Part shown: positions 7,926 to 15,775 of the stretch, one piece after another | Layout of the letters: every line of letters begins with the position of its first letter | How positions within the stretch are numbered: position 1 is the stretch's first letter | Origin: Thermus thermophilus HB8 | GTDB lineage: Bacteria > Deinococcota > Deinococci > Deinococcales > Thermaceae | Length of the DNA stretch: 64,000 nt | Direction of reading: 5' to 3' | Assembly: GCF_000091545.1 (NCBI RefSeq) | Contig: NC_006461.1 | Coordinates: 135,545-199,544 of the forward strand | Notes under the pieces: model-generated | What the model was told of the DNA's origin: nothing | Seen by the model: the letters and a program-made list of their open reading frames with translations, nothing else | Databases searched by the model: none | Position numbers and translations under genes: made by a program

Positions 7926-8653
7926 AGGGGGAGAGGCTGGACAAAGTCCTCGCCCGGCTGGGCCTGGGAAGCCGCAAGGAGGTGGCCCGGCTGGTGCGCC
8001 AAGGGAAGGTGCGGGTCCTGGGCCAGGTGGTGAAGGACCCCGGCTTCCGCGTGCCGGAGGGCGCCGCCTTGGAAGTGGAGGGAAGACCCCTGGAGGTGCG
8101 CCGCCACCTCCACGTCCTCCTGCACAAGCCCCCAGGCTTCGTGACGAGCCGGACCGAGGGGCCTTCTGTCTACGCCCTCCTTCAGGGCTTCCCCACCCGG
8201 GACCTCTCCCCGGTGGGCCGCCTGGACAAGGACGCCGAGGGGCTTTTGCTCTTCACCACCGACGGCCTCCTCCTCCACCGCCTCACCCACCCCCGGCACA
8301 AGGTGGCCAAGCGCTACCTGGTGCACTTGGAGAGGCCCGTGGGGCCTAAGGACCAGGAGGCCTTCCGGGAAGGAATACTCCTGGACGGCAAGAAGACCCT
8401 CCCTGCCGAGCTCACCCCCCTGGAAGACCCCACCTGGGCCGAGGTGGTCCTCAAGGAGGGGCGGTTTCACCAGATCAAGCGCATGTTCCGGGCCCGGGGC
8501 AACCGGGTTCTCCGCCTCAAGCGCCTGGCCCTGGGCCCCCTGGAGCTCGGCGACCTCCCCCCGGGGAAGGCCCGCCCCCTCACGGAGGCGGAGGAAAAAG
8601 CCCTCTACGCCGCCGTGGGCCTAGGGGGCGAGGACCCTGAGGACGAGGTCTAG
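7922..8653 (+). CDS. RsuA/RluB-family rRNA pseudouridine synthase
   Basis: A 243-residue protein: an N-terminal S4 RNA-binding domain (RLDKVLARLGLGSRKEVARLVRQGKV) followed by the catalytic domain with GRLDKDAEGLLLFT, whose Asp is the catalytic residue, and FHQIKRMFRARGNRVLRLKR near the end. It isomerises a uridine in rRNA, most likely position 516 of 16S rRNA by size and sequence (RsuA type), though RluB/E/F specificity cannot be excluded. The start is the ATG overlapping the preceding small ORF; the frame is open to an earlier GTG at 7895 that lacks an RBS. Confidence 0.9.
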   Translation: MKGERLDKVLARLGLGSRKEVARLVRQGKVRVLGQVVKDPGFRVPEGAALEVEGRPLEVRRHLHVLLHKPPGFVTSRTEGPSVYALLQGFPTRDLSPVGRLDKDAEGLLLFTTDGLLLHRLTHPRHKVAKRYLVHLERPVGPKDQEAFREGILLDGKKTLPAELTPLEDPTWAEVVLKEGRFHQIKRMFRARGNRVLRLKRLALGPLELGDLPPGKARPLTEAEEKALYAAVGLGGEDPEDEV

Positions 8654-8977
8654 GGCGAGGCGCTCTCCCCGCTCGCCCACGGGCTCCAGGGTGTAGGCCT
8701 CCACCCAGAGGGGCTTCCCGAGCCCGGGGAGGCCCTCGAGGTAGCCCAAGACCCCGGCGTAGGGACCCTCCAGGAGAAGCCGCACCCGCCAGGCGCGCAC
8801 GCCCCCCGTGGGGGCCGCCTCCCCGGGGTCCAGGCTTTGGACCTGAAGGCCCTTCTCCTCCGCCAGGCGGAAGAGGGCCTCGTAGAGGAGGGGAAGCGCT
8901 TCAAGGGGGACGGGGGCCTCCCCCAGGGCCTGATAAGAAATCCCCCTGATCCACTCCCTCAGCATCCTCCCGGCCAC
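8621..8977 (-). pseudogene. Truncated PilO/GspM-like gene, 5' part lost at the IS630 remnant
   Basis: A 118-codon open frame matching only the C-terminal type of fold of PilO-like pilus assembly proteins: EGPYAGVLGYLEGLPGLGKPLWVEAYTLEP followed by a hydrophobic strand. PilO proteins normally have about 200 residues with an N-terminal membrane helix and coiled coil; both are missing. The frame begins with GTG 8977 or ATG 8965, right where transposase-like sequence starts, so an insertion or deletion removed the 5' part. It overlaps the rsuA-like 3' end by 33 bases. The family assignment is tentative. Confidence 0.5.
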
Positions 8978-9685
8978 CGGTGAAAGAGGGTATGGCTCCT
9001 AACCAGGCCCGGCTGGGTCTGCAGGTAGGTACACCGGGCCTCCGCCTTCGCCCAAAGCTCCTCCGTCTCCACCCGCCCCGCCACGTGCCACCCCACCTGG
9101 TCCAAGACGAAAGCAAAAGCTTCCCCTCCCCAGCCCCCCGCAACTGGGCAAAGCGCTTTAGCACCTCCGAGAAGGCCACAAGGTAGCTTCGCTGACCGGC
9201 GCTCACCGGGGGCAAAAGCCAGAACCCGCTCTCTCCTGTACTTGGGCGCACGAAGACGTCCCTCCCCGGTGTCGGGGGCGGAGGGGGGCGAAGCCCAGGC
9301 GCTTCCTCCAGTTCCAGGCCCGCCTCGGGTCCACGGGACGACCTAGCCTCTCCGAGAGCCACAGGGCGGCGTTCCTTATGGTCCATATCCCGTCCTGGGG
9401 ATGGGGCTGGAGGAGGGCCTGGCGGAAGGCTTCCCAAAGCTCTGGAGGGAGCAAGGGGGGCTGGCCTTCGTTGTGACGGGGGAGGGTGTCACGGACCCAG
9501 CAGGTGGAGTAGCCCAGGGTCTGGGCCACCTGGGGGATGGCGTGGCCCGTGGCGAGGAGCCAGATGGCGTGCCAGCGGGCGCGTTCCACGGGGTCTTCGC
9601 TTTCCGGTAGAGGGCGTGCAGGTTGTCCGGGTGAGGCCGCGGCTTGTGTTCCAGGGGGGCGGCGTTGGCGTTTGGTCAGCCGCAT
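8978..9685 (-). pseudogene. Decayed IS630-family transposase
   Basis: Frame 1 (9685 to about 9250) gives an intact N-terminus: a helix-turn-helix (ARWHAIWLLATGHAIPQVAQ, GYSTCWVRDTL), then a second wing region (GIWTIRNAALWLSERLGRPV, WNWRKRLGFAPLRPRHR). After a frameshift another frame gives GESGFWLLPPV, where the first catalytic Asp expected before ESGF is lost, and after a second shift VLDQVGWHVAGRVETEELW, matching the IS630 motif with the second Asp (LDxxGWH). The third catalytic region with its acidic residue is absent. About 240 codons remain of some 340. No clear terminal inverted repeats were found by eye. The element cannot be active. Confidence 0.8.
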
Positions 9686-9764
9686 GCCCCCATGCTAAGA
9701 GAAAGACCCAGAGGGAGTTCTTATGAAAGGGGTGAGGCCGCAAAGATCTTACAACACAAGCGCC

Positions 9765-10274
9765 CTACCCCCCGCCCCGGCTTGCGGCGAATGCGATGCG
9801 TTCAAACCACCGCTCAGCCTCTTCCCCTTCCACTTCCACCCGAAGCTGGGGGATGGAGAGGCTTCCCACCTTCAGGGGCTCCACCTCGCGAAAGCGCACC
9901 ACCGCCCCGGGGAGGCGGTAGACCCCCTCCCCTTCCCTCGTCCCGCCCCACTCCTCCAGGTAGCGCTCAAGGAGCCAAGGGGGAAAGGCCCCGAAGGTCC
10001 GTTCAAACCCGCCCCCCGCCACCGGGGGGAAGAGGTCCAGGGTGGCCCCGGGGGAGAGGGGGGTGGAGAGGCCCTGGAGGTAGCGCACGTCCCGGCCCTC
10101 GAGGAAGACGGAGACCCGCTCGGCCAGGCCCTCCCCCTCAAAGAGCTCCTCCTTCAGGGCGGGGTAGGCCCGGACCAGGTTTTCCAGGACCTCGCCCACG
10201 GTGGCCCCAGGAAGCTCCAGCTGGCTTTTCCCCGTGAGGTCCCGGAAGGTGGCGTAAAGGTTGACCTTGGGCAT
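9765..10274 (-). CDS. MoaD-like sulfur-carrier domain with C-terminal extension
   Basis: A 169-residue protein. Residues 1-86 are a ubiquitin-like MoaD/ThiS domain (MPKVNLYATFRDLTGK to LDLFPPVAGGG); in typical carriers the protein ends at this GG, but here about 80 residues follow (FERTFGAFPPWLLERYLEEW onward), a separate alpha-beta domain. From memory this matches the T. thermophilus MoaD-related protein of known structure, whose tail founded a DUF1952-type family. It lies downstream of a tungsten aldehyde oxidoreductase, so a role in pterin cofactor supply is likely. The tail must be cut or the internal GG would be unusable as an acyl carrier. A TAGACT box lies 8 bases before ATG. Confidence 0.8.
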   Translation of the reverse strand: MPKVNLYATFRDLTGKSQLELPGATVGEVLENLVRAYPALKEELFEGEGLAERVSVFLEGRDVRYLQGLSTPLSPGATLDLFPPVAGGGFERTFGAFPPWLLERYLEEWGGTREGEGVYRLPGAVVRFREVEPLKVGSLSIPQLRVEVEGEEAERWFERIAFAASRGGG

Positions 10275-10295
10275 ACCCCCTGAGTCTAAGGGAAA

Positions 10296-10317
10296 GCCCC
10301 GGCCCAAAGGCCGGGGC
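10296..10317 (-). terminator. Hairpin between the aldehyde oxidoreductase and MoaD-like genes
   Basis: GCCCCGGCC pairs perfectly with GGCCGGGGC around a 4-base loop, followed on the minus strand only by TTTCCC. It may reduce read-through from the oxidoreductase into the MoaD-like gene, which has its own -10 box (10288-10283). Confidence 0.45.
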
Positions 10318-10331
10318 CACCCCGGGGAGGG

Positions 10332-12158
10332 CTAGTCGTCCGCCGCCTGGGAGAGGATGCCGAGCTCCTGGAGCTTGGCCGGGGGAACCACGCCCCGCTC
10401 CCAGCCCCGCTCCCGGTAGTACTCCTCCAGCATCCGGTCCAGCTCGGTGACCTGGCCCTTGGAGCCCGCGCAGTCGGAGGGCTCCTTGAGGAAGCGCTCG
10501 GGCAGGTAGTCCGAGCCCTCGCCCCAGCCCGCCAGGTTGTTGTAGTAGCGCTCCAGGTTGTAGATGCGCTCCCCGATCCTCAGGATCTCCTCGGGGGTCA
10601 CGGGGCGGCCCCAGTAGGCGGCGAGCTGCTTGGCGTACTCCTCGGGGCCCTCGGCGAACTGGCTGAACTTGCAAAGGTCCAGGGAGTCGGTGAAGGCGGA
10701 GAGGTCCTGGAAGAGCTTGGTGAGCTTGCCCTTCCCCTCCCAGGCCAGAGGGTCGGTCTTGTAGGGCACGCCCAGGATCTCCGAGGCCGGGGTGTAGGCC
10801 CGGAGGTGGCAGGCCCCCCGGTTGGAGGTGGCGTAGGCGATGCCCATGCCCTTGAGGCCCCGGGGGTCGTAGGCGGGGATGGACTGGCCCTTGACCTCCA
10901 GGGCGATCTCGGGGTGGCCGATGGCCTTGGCGAAGCGGGCCGGGCCTTCCGCGAGCATGTCCCCCACGCCCTTGCGGTAGGCGATGGCCTCGAGGACCCG
11001 GATCTCCCCCTCCTTGTCCCCGAAGCGGATCCCGTCCTCGCCCTGGTAGTAGCCCTTCTCCGTGGCCTCCATGAGGACGGCGATGGCGTTGCCCGCCTCA
11101 ATGGTGTCCATGCCGTAGGCGTTGCAGAGGTAGATGGCGTAGCCCGTCCAGTCGGTGTCCGTGTGGCCCGAGTGGGCCCCCAGGGCCCAGGCGGACTCGT
11201 ACTCGTAGGACTCAAAGCGGATGGTCTTGCCGTTGATGTGGACCTCCACCATCTTCTTGCAGGCCACGGGGCAGGCGTGGCAGGTGTTGTCCTTGATGAG
11301 GCGGTGCTCGCGGATGTACTCCCCGGAGATCTTCTCCGCCCCCTCAATGCAGGTGTGCTGGGCGTTAAAGGTGGGCAGGGCCCCCATGACGTTGGTGATG
11401 TTCATGAGGACGTTGGTGCCGTAGAGGGAAAGCCCGCCCTTCTTGGGGGCGGTGACGTTCTTGGGGTCGTTGATGGTGGCCGAGGCCAGCCGGTCCGCCT
11501 CCTTCCAGAGCTCGGGGTCCTTGGGCTGGGGCATCTTGTCGTGGGTGCCCACCACCACGATGGCCTTGAGCTTCTTGCTCCCCGCCACCGCCCCGGTGCC
11601 CCCACGGCCTGCGGCCCGCTCGTCGTTGTTGATCCAGTTGGCGAAGCGCACCAGGTTCTCCCCGGCAGGGCCGATGGCCATCACGTCGGCCTCCTCCCCG
11701 TGCCGCTCCCGGAGGATGCGGCAGGTCTCGTGGGTGGTCTTGCCCCAGAGGTCGGAGGCGTCGTGGATGGAGACCTCCCCGTCCTTCACCAGAAGGTAGA
11801 CGGGTTTTTCCGAAGCCCCCTTGATGAGGAGGCCGTCAAACCCCGCCCACTTGAGCTTGGCCGCGGTCCAGCCCCCCATGTGGCTGTCCGTCACCGTGCC
11901 CGTGAGGGGGCTTTTGGTGACCACGGCGAGCCTTCCCGACATCTTGGCCCGGGTGCCGGAGAGGGGGCCGTTCATGATGCAGAGGAGGTTCTCCGGGCCC
12001 AGGGGGTCCACCTGGGGGCCGTTCTCAAACACGTACTTCACCCCGAGGCCCCGCCCCCCCACGTACATCTCCAGGTCCTTGGGGTCGGGGGCGAAGTACT
12101 CCACCTGGCCCGTGCTCAGGTCAATACGGGCAATCCTATGGGCATATCCGCCGAGCAT
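10332..12158 (-). CDS. aor: Tungsten-containing aldehyde:ferredoxin oxidoreductase
   Basis: A 608-residue enzyme of the AOR family that oxidises aldehydes to acids with ferredoxin as acceptor, using a bis-pterin tungsten cofactor and one 4Fe-4S cluster. The N-terminus has the family pattern RIDLSTGQVE and VGGRGLGVKYV. The cluster ligands are CHACPVACKK plus a distal Cys in DSLDLCKFSQ; pterin-binding motifs include DPRGLKGMGIAY. The ATG follows GGGAGGTGC. A TATACT box at 12243-12238 would give a leader of about 70 bases. The 7Fe ferredoxin at 34.4 kb is a possible partner. The substrate is unknown. Confidence 0.92.
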   Translation of the reverse strand: MLGGYAHRIARIDLSTGQVEYFAPDPKDLEMYVGGRGLGVKYVFENGPQVDPLGPENLLCIMNGPLSGTRAKMSGRLAVVTKSPLTGTVTDSHMGGWTAAKLKWAGFDGLLIKGASEKPVYLLVKDGEVSIHDASDLWGKTTHETCRILRERHGEEADVMAIGPAGENLVRFANWINNDERAAGRGGTGAVAGSKKLKAIVVVGTHDKMPQPKDPELWKEADRLASATINDPKNVTAPKKGGLSLYGTNVLMNITNVMGALPTFNAQHTCIEGAEKISGEYIREHRLIKDNTCHACPVACKKMVEVHINGKTIRFESYEYESAWALGAHSGHTDTDWTGYAIYLCNAYGMDTIEAGNAIAVLMEATEKGYYQGEDGIRFGDKEGEIRVLEAIAYRKGVGDMLAEGPARFAKAIGHPEIALEVKGQSIPAYDPRGLKGMGIAYATSNRGACHLRAYTPASEILGVPYKTDPLAWEGKGKLTKLFQDLSAFTDSLDLCKFSQFAEGPEEYAKQLAAYWGRPVTPEEILRIGERIYNLERYYNNLAGWGEGSDYLPERFLKEPSDCAGSKGQVTELDRMLEEYYRERGWERGVVPPAKLQELGILSQAADD

Positions 12159-12282
12159 CCTGCACCTCCCTATGCGGGCTTGGGGAAGACGGCGCACCGC
12201 GCAAGGCGTGGTCACATAAGCCCTTGGAACGGACCATAGTATACCACGCCGCTTCCGGAAAAGTGTGCCCGGTTACCCCGGC

Positions 12283-13242
12283 CTAGGGCAGGAGGAGGAC
12301 CTTGCCCGTGGTCCTCCGGCCCTCGAGGGCCTCGTGGGCCTCCCGGGCGTTTTCCAGGGGGAACTCGGCCCCGATGCGCACCTTGAGCCACCCCTCCAGC
12401 ACCCCCCGGAAGACCTCCCCCGCCCGAAAGAGGAGCTCCTTGCGGCTTGCCGTGTAGTGGTGGAGGGTGGGGCGGGTAAGGAAGAGGCTCCCCATGCGGT
12501 TCAGGATCTGCGGGTCCTGGGGCGGCACCGGCCCCGAGGACTGGCCGAAGAGGACGAGCATCCCCCGGGGCCTTAGGGCCGCAAGGCTACCCAGGAAGGT
12601 GTCCTTCCCCACCCCGTCGTAGACCACGTCCACCCCGCCCCCCGAGAGGGCCTTCACCGCCTCGGCGAAGCCCTCGTAGGGCAAGGCGTAGTCGGCCCCC
12701 GCCTGGAGGCAGAGCCCGCGCTTCTCCTCGGTGCTGGCCGTGGCGTAGACCGTGGCCCCAAGGCGCTTGGCCCACTGGATGAGGAGCTGCCCCACCCCCC
12801 CGGCTCCCGCGTGCACCAGGACCTGGTCCCCGGGGGCCACGGGGTAGGTGCTCTTGAGGAGGTAGTGGACCGTCATCCCCTGGAGGAGGGCCGCGGCGGC
12901 GAGCTTCGGGTCCAGCCCCTCGGGGACGGGGACGAGCCTCTCCGCCGGGACCACCAGGTACTCGGCGTAGGCCCCCTGCACGTTGGCGAAGGCCACCCGG
13001 TCCCCGGGCCTCACCCCCACCACGCCTTCCCCCACCTTCTCCACCACCCCGGCCCCCTCCTCCCCCAGGGTGAAGGGGGCGGGCACGGGGTAGAGGCCCT
13101 TCCGCTTGTAGGTGTCAATGAAGTTCACCCCGATGGCGAGAAGCCTCACCAGGACCTCCCCGGGCCCAGGCTCCGGGACAGGAAGCTCCTCGAGCCGCAA
13201 GACCTCCGGTCCGCCCACCTCGTGCACCCGTATGGCCCGCAT
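12283..13242 (-). CDS. qorA: NADPH:quinone oxidoreductase (zeta-crystallin type)
   Basis: A 319-residue member of the zinc-free medium-chain dehydrogenase family that reduces quinones with NADPH by one electron. It shows the MDR N-terminus MRAIRVHEVGGPEVLRLEELP, LGEEGAGVVEKVGEGV, and the nucleotide-binding HAGAGGVGQLLIQWAK. The structural and catalytic zinc ligands of alcohol dehydrogenases are absent. ATG 13242 lies 6 bases after TAGACT (13254-13249), a leaderless arrangement. The gene reads toward aor with about 120 bases between. Confidence 0.92.
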   Translation of the reverse strand: MRAIRVHEVGGPEVLRLEELPVPEPGPGEVLVRLLAIGVNFIDTYKRKGLYPVPAPFTLGEEGAGVVEKVGEGVVGVRPGDRVAFANVQGAYAEYLVVPAERLVPVPEGLDPKLAAAALLQGMTVHYLLKSTYPVAPGDQVLVHAGAGGVGQLLIQWAKRLGATVYATASTEEKRGLCLQAGADYALPYEGFAEAVKALSGGGVDVVYDGVGKDTFLGSLAALRPRGMLVLFGQSSGPVPPQDPQILNRMGSLFLTRPTLHHYTASRKELLFRAGEVFRGVLEGWLKVRIGAEFPLENAREAHEALEGRRTTGKVLLLP

Positions 13243-13281
13243 GGGGAGAGTCTACCTTGCGGGCGGGCTCGAGGCCACCCC

Positions 13282-13318
13282 TTGACGCACCAATAACTTT
13301 GTACTACAAAGTTATTGG
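13282..13318 (+). promoter_or_regulatory. Promoter covered by a perfect 29-bp palindromic operator
   Basis: CCAATAACTTTGTA (13290-13303) and TACAAAGTTATTGG (13305-13318) are exact inverted repeats around one base. The region is AT-rich in a GC-rich genome. TTGACG (13282-13287) and TACAAA (13305-13310), 17 bp apart, form the core promoter, so the palindrome covers spacer, -10 and start point. A repressor bound here would block transcription; the candidate is the winged-helix protein encoded by the third gene. Confidence 0.7.
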
Positions 13319-13329
13319 CGGAGGTGAAC

Positions 13330-13746
13330 ATGAACGCCAAGCGGATGTTGGTCTGGGTATGGCTCCTCCTCGCCCCGGCCCTAGGGGGCTCCCTGGGGTA
13401 CGGCTTCCTGGGCTTCCAGGGGGCCTGGCAGGGGGGTGGGGGCGGCTTCGGGACCTTCCAGGGGGTGGCCCTGGGCGGGGAGTCCTGGGGCGGGCCGAGG
13501 GGGTACGGGGGGGTCTTCCTCGCGGGGGCCTGGCTTCCCGTGGGCCCCGGGGTCTTCCTCCTCCCCGCCCTGGGCCTGGGCGGAGAAAGCGGAGGCTTCC
13601 TCCTGGACCTCGGGGTGCGGGGCTTCTGGTTCTTCCGGGAGGAAGGGGGCTGGGCCTTTGGGGTGGGCGCCGGGTACGCCCTGCCCCTGGGGTCTTCCAG
13701 GGGCGGGTGGTACGTGCGCCTGGCCTTTGGGGGAGGTAGGCCGTGA
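13330..13746 (+). CDS. Small exported glycine-rich protein of unknown function
   Basis: 138 residues. A signal peptide is evident (MNAKRMLVWVWLLLAPALGG), followed by a glycine- and aromatic-rich sequence of alternating hydrophobic residues (GYGFLGFQGAWQ, GVFLAGAWLPVGPGVFLLPAL, WAFGVGAGYALPL), suggesting short amphipathic beta strands, perhaps a small outer-membrane barrel. No family is recognised. ATG 13330 follows GGAGGT. Its TGA overlaps the next gene's GTG (GTGA), so the two are coupled. It is the first gene of the operon behind the palindromic operator. Confidence 0.75.
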   Translation: MNAKRMLVWVWLLLAPALGGSLGYGFLGFQGAWQGGGGGFGTFQGVALGGESWGGPRGYGGVFLAGAWLPVGPGVFLLPALGLGGESGGFLLDLGVRGFWFFREEGGWAFGVGAGYALPLGSSRGGWYVRLAFGGGRP

Positions 13747-14294
13747 AGCCGGAGGAAGCCAAGGCCCTGCTGGAGGCAGCCGAGCGGGCGGAAGAGGAGG
13801 CGCGGCTTAGGCTCGTCCTCCTCGGGGGGTGGTACCTCGTCCTCTGGGGAGGGCTTTGGGGAGTGGGAAACCTCCTCCTCGCCTGGTCCCCGGAAGCAGG
13901 GGAGAGGTTCTGGACCGTGGCGGGCCCCTTGGGGGCGGCCCTCTCCTTTTACCTGGGAGCGCGGCAGGGCGGCCGGGTGCAAAGCCTCATGGGGTTCCAG
14001 ACCTTCGCCCTATGGGGGCTTCTCACCCTCTTCGCCCTTCTCCACTGGATCCCCCTCCTTCCCCCCTGGACCCTGGCGGGGGAGAGCTTTCTGGTGAGCC
14101 TGGTGGCCTTCGCCTACGCCTACATGGGGGTCCTTTGGCGCCTCCCGGGGATGGTCTGGGCGGGGCTCGGCCTCTTCGCCCTGGACCTCCTTCTCTTCCG
14201 CCTCTTCCCCGGCCTCTTCCACCTAGGCATGGCCGCCACGGGCCTTCTCGCCCTGGTCTACGGGGGGGTGTGCCTTTGGCGCTGGACCCGTTGA
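13743..14294 (+). CDS. Integral membrane protein of unknown function (183 aa)
   Basis: Starts with a charged cytoplasmic segment (MKPEEAKALLEAAERAEEEARLR), then about five or six hydrophobic helices: GGWYLVLWGGLWGVGNLLLA, TVAGPLGAALSFYLGA, FALWGLLTLFALLHWIPLL, FLVSLVAFAYAYMGVLW, MVWAGLGLFALDLLLF and LGMAATGLLALVYGGVCLW. No transport signature was recognised. It is translationally coupled to the exported protein before it (GTGA) and to the regulator after it (TTGA). This coupling suggests stoichiometric expression of the three. Confidence 0.75.
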   Translation: MKPEEAKALLEAAERAEEEARLRLVLLGGWYLVLWGGLWGVGNLLLAWSPEAGERFWTVAGPLGAALSFYLGARQGGRVQSLMGFQTFALWGLLTLFALLHWIPLLPPWTLAGESFLVSLVAFAYAYMGVLWRLPGMVWAGLGLFALDLLLFRLFPGLFHLGMAATGLLALVYGGVCLWRWTR

Positions 14295-14566
14295 TCCACC
14301 AGGAGACCCGCCTGCGCATCGTGGCCCTCCTTGCGGGCCTGGGGGAGGGGGCGAAGGCGGAGTTCACCTGGCTGAAGGAGGCGCTGGGGCTCACCGAGGG
14401 CAACCTCTCAAGCCACCTGCAGAAGCTAGAGGAGGCAGGGTACGTGCGGGTGGAGAAGGGCTTCCGGGGCAAAAGGCCCAAGACCTGGGTGGCCCTCACG
14501 CCGGAGGGCCGGGCGGCCTACGAGGCCTACCGGAAGGCCCTTCTGGACCTCCTCCAGGGGCGGTAG
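14291..14566 (+). CDS. Winged-helix transcriptional regulator (MarR/ArsR-like, 91 aa)
   Basis: A compact regulator: RLRIVALLAGLGEGAKAEFTWLKEALGLTEGNLSSHLQKLEEAGYVRVEKGFRGKRP is a typical winged helix of the PF13601 type, with recognition helix GNLSSHLQKLEEAGYV and wing KGFRGKRPKTWVALT. The start is inferred as TTG 14291, which overlaps the previous stop as TTGA; there is no ATG or GTG close by in frame. Being last in an operon whose promoter carries a 29-bp palindrome, it probably represses its own operon. The inducer is unknown. Confidence 0.8.
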   Translation: MIHQETRLRIVALLAGLGEGAKAEFTWLKEALGLTEGNLSSHLQKLEEAGYVRVEKGFRGKRPKTWVALTPEGRAAYEAYRKALLDLLQGR

Positions 14567-14641
14567 CGGGCCGGGCGCCCCCGCCAAGCGCGCTCAGCGT
14601 CCGCCCGCCACGTGGGAGCCCCGAAAGCCCCGGTGGGGTAC

Positions 14642-15691
14642 TTAAAAGGCCCTCTGGTACTGCGGGGGCACGGGGGCCTCCGCCCCGAGGGCCTTGGCCG
14701 CCTTCAGGGGGAAGTAGGGGTCCCGGAGGAGGACCCGGCCCAGAAGCACCAGGTCGGCGCTTCCCGCCTGGAGGACGGTCTCCGCCTGCTCGGGGGTGGT
14801 GAGGAGGCCCACCGCCCCCGTCGGCATCCCCACCCGCTTGCGCACCGCGTCGGCGAAGGGGACCTGGAAGCCCGGGGCCACGGGGACCCTCACCCCCGGC
14901 ACCACCCCGCCCGAGGAGAGGTCCAGGAGGTCCACCCCCAGGGCCTTGAGCCGTTCGGCGAAGGCCAGGGTGTCCTCGAGGCCCCACCCCCCTTCCGCCC
15001 AGTCCGTGGCCGAGACCCGCACGAAGAGGGGCAGCTCAGGGGGGATAGCCTCCCGCACCGCCCTCGCCACCTCCAGGGGGAAGCGCATGCGGTTCTCCCG
15101 GCTTCCCCCGTAGGCGTCCTCCCGCCGGTTGGCAAGGGGCGAGAGGAAGGAGGAGAGGAGGTAGCCGTGGGCCATGTGGAGCTCCACCACCAAAAACCCC
15201 GCCCTGAGGGCCCGCTTGGCCCCCTCCACGAAGGCCTCGAGGACCCGCGCCATCCCCGCCTCGTCCAGGGCCTCGGGGACGGGGTAGCCCTCGGCGAAGG
15301 GGATGGGGCTCGGCCCCACCACCTTCCAGCCCAAAGGCCTTCCCCCTTCCCAGGGCCTCGCCGTCCCCGCCTTGCGCCCGGCGTGGGCGAGCTGGATCCC
15401 CGGCACCGCCCCCGCCTCCCGGATGCGCCGGGCGAGCTCCCTAAGGCCCGGGAGGTGGTCCTCGGACCAGATCCCGAGGTCAAAGGGGCTGATCCTCCCT
15501 TCGGGGAGGACCGCCGTGGCCTCCACGATCACGAGCCCCACCCCGCCCAGGGCCCGGGTGGGGTAGTGGAGGAGGTGCCAGTCCGTGACCTCTCCCCCTT
15601 CCGTGGCCGAGTACTGGCACATGGGGGACATGGCCAGGCGATTCTTGAGCCGGAGGCCGCGAAGCTCCAGAGGGGTAAAGAGGAGTCCCAT
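14642..15691 (-). CDS. NADH:flavin oxidoreductase, old yellow enzyme (YqjM class)
   Basis: A 349-residue FMN-dependent ene-reductase of the thermophilic-like class, which reduces activated C=C bonds with NAD(P)H. Motifs include LKNRLAMSPMCQYSATEG, where the Cys tunes the flavin, the active-site HMAHGYLLSSFLSPLANRREDAYGGS, and the FMN-phosphate region AGSADLVLLGRVLLRDPYFP. The length equals that of the Thermus chromate reductase-type OYE. A GATAAT box just upstream of the ATG suggests a leaderless transcript. It is divergent from the GH57 gene. Confidence 0.93.
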   Translation of the reverse strand: MGLLFTPLELRGLRLKNRLAMSPMCQYSATEGGEVTDWHLLHYPTRALGGVGLVIVEATAVLPEGRISPFDLGIWSEDHLPGLRELARRIREAGAVPGIQLAHAGRKAGTARPWEGGRPLGWKVVGPSPIPFAEGYPVPEALDEAGMARVLEAFVEGAKRALRAGFLVVELHMAHGYLLSSFLSPLANRREDAYGGSRENRMRFPLEVARAVREAIPPELPLFVRVSATDWAEGGWGLEDTLAFAERLKALGVDLLDLSSGGVVPGVRVPVAPGFQVPFADAVRKRVGMPTGAVGLLTTPEQAETVLQAGSADLVLLGRVLLRDPYFPLKAAKALGAEAPVPPQYQRAF

Positions 15692-15775
15692 GGGACCATT
15701 ATCCCCGGAGGTCCTTGTAGAATGAGGGCGTGGCTCTGGAAGCCTTTCCAAGAAGAACCCTATGGAGGTGATACC

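Noticed and set aside
9723..10283. A plus-strand frame of 186 codons.
   Set aside because: Antisense to the MoaD-like gene; Pro/Gly/His-rich with no domain.
14612..15775. A continuous 1364-codon plus-strand frame extending the GH57 gene upstream.
   Set aside because: The first 388 codons are antisense to the old yellow enzyme gene and lie before a clear signal peptide and Shine-Dalgarno at 15776.
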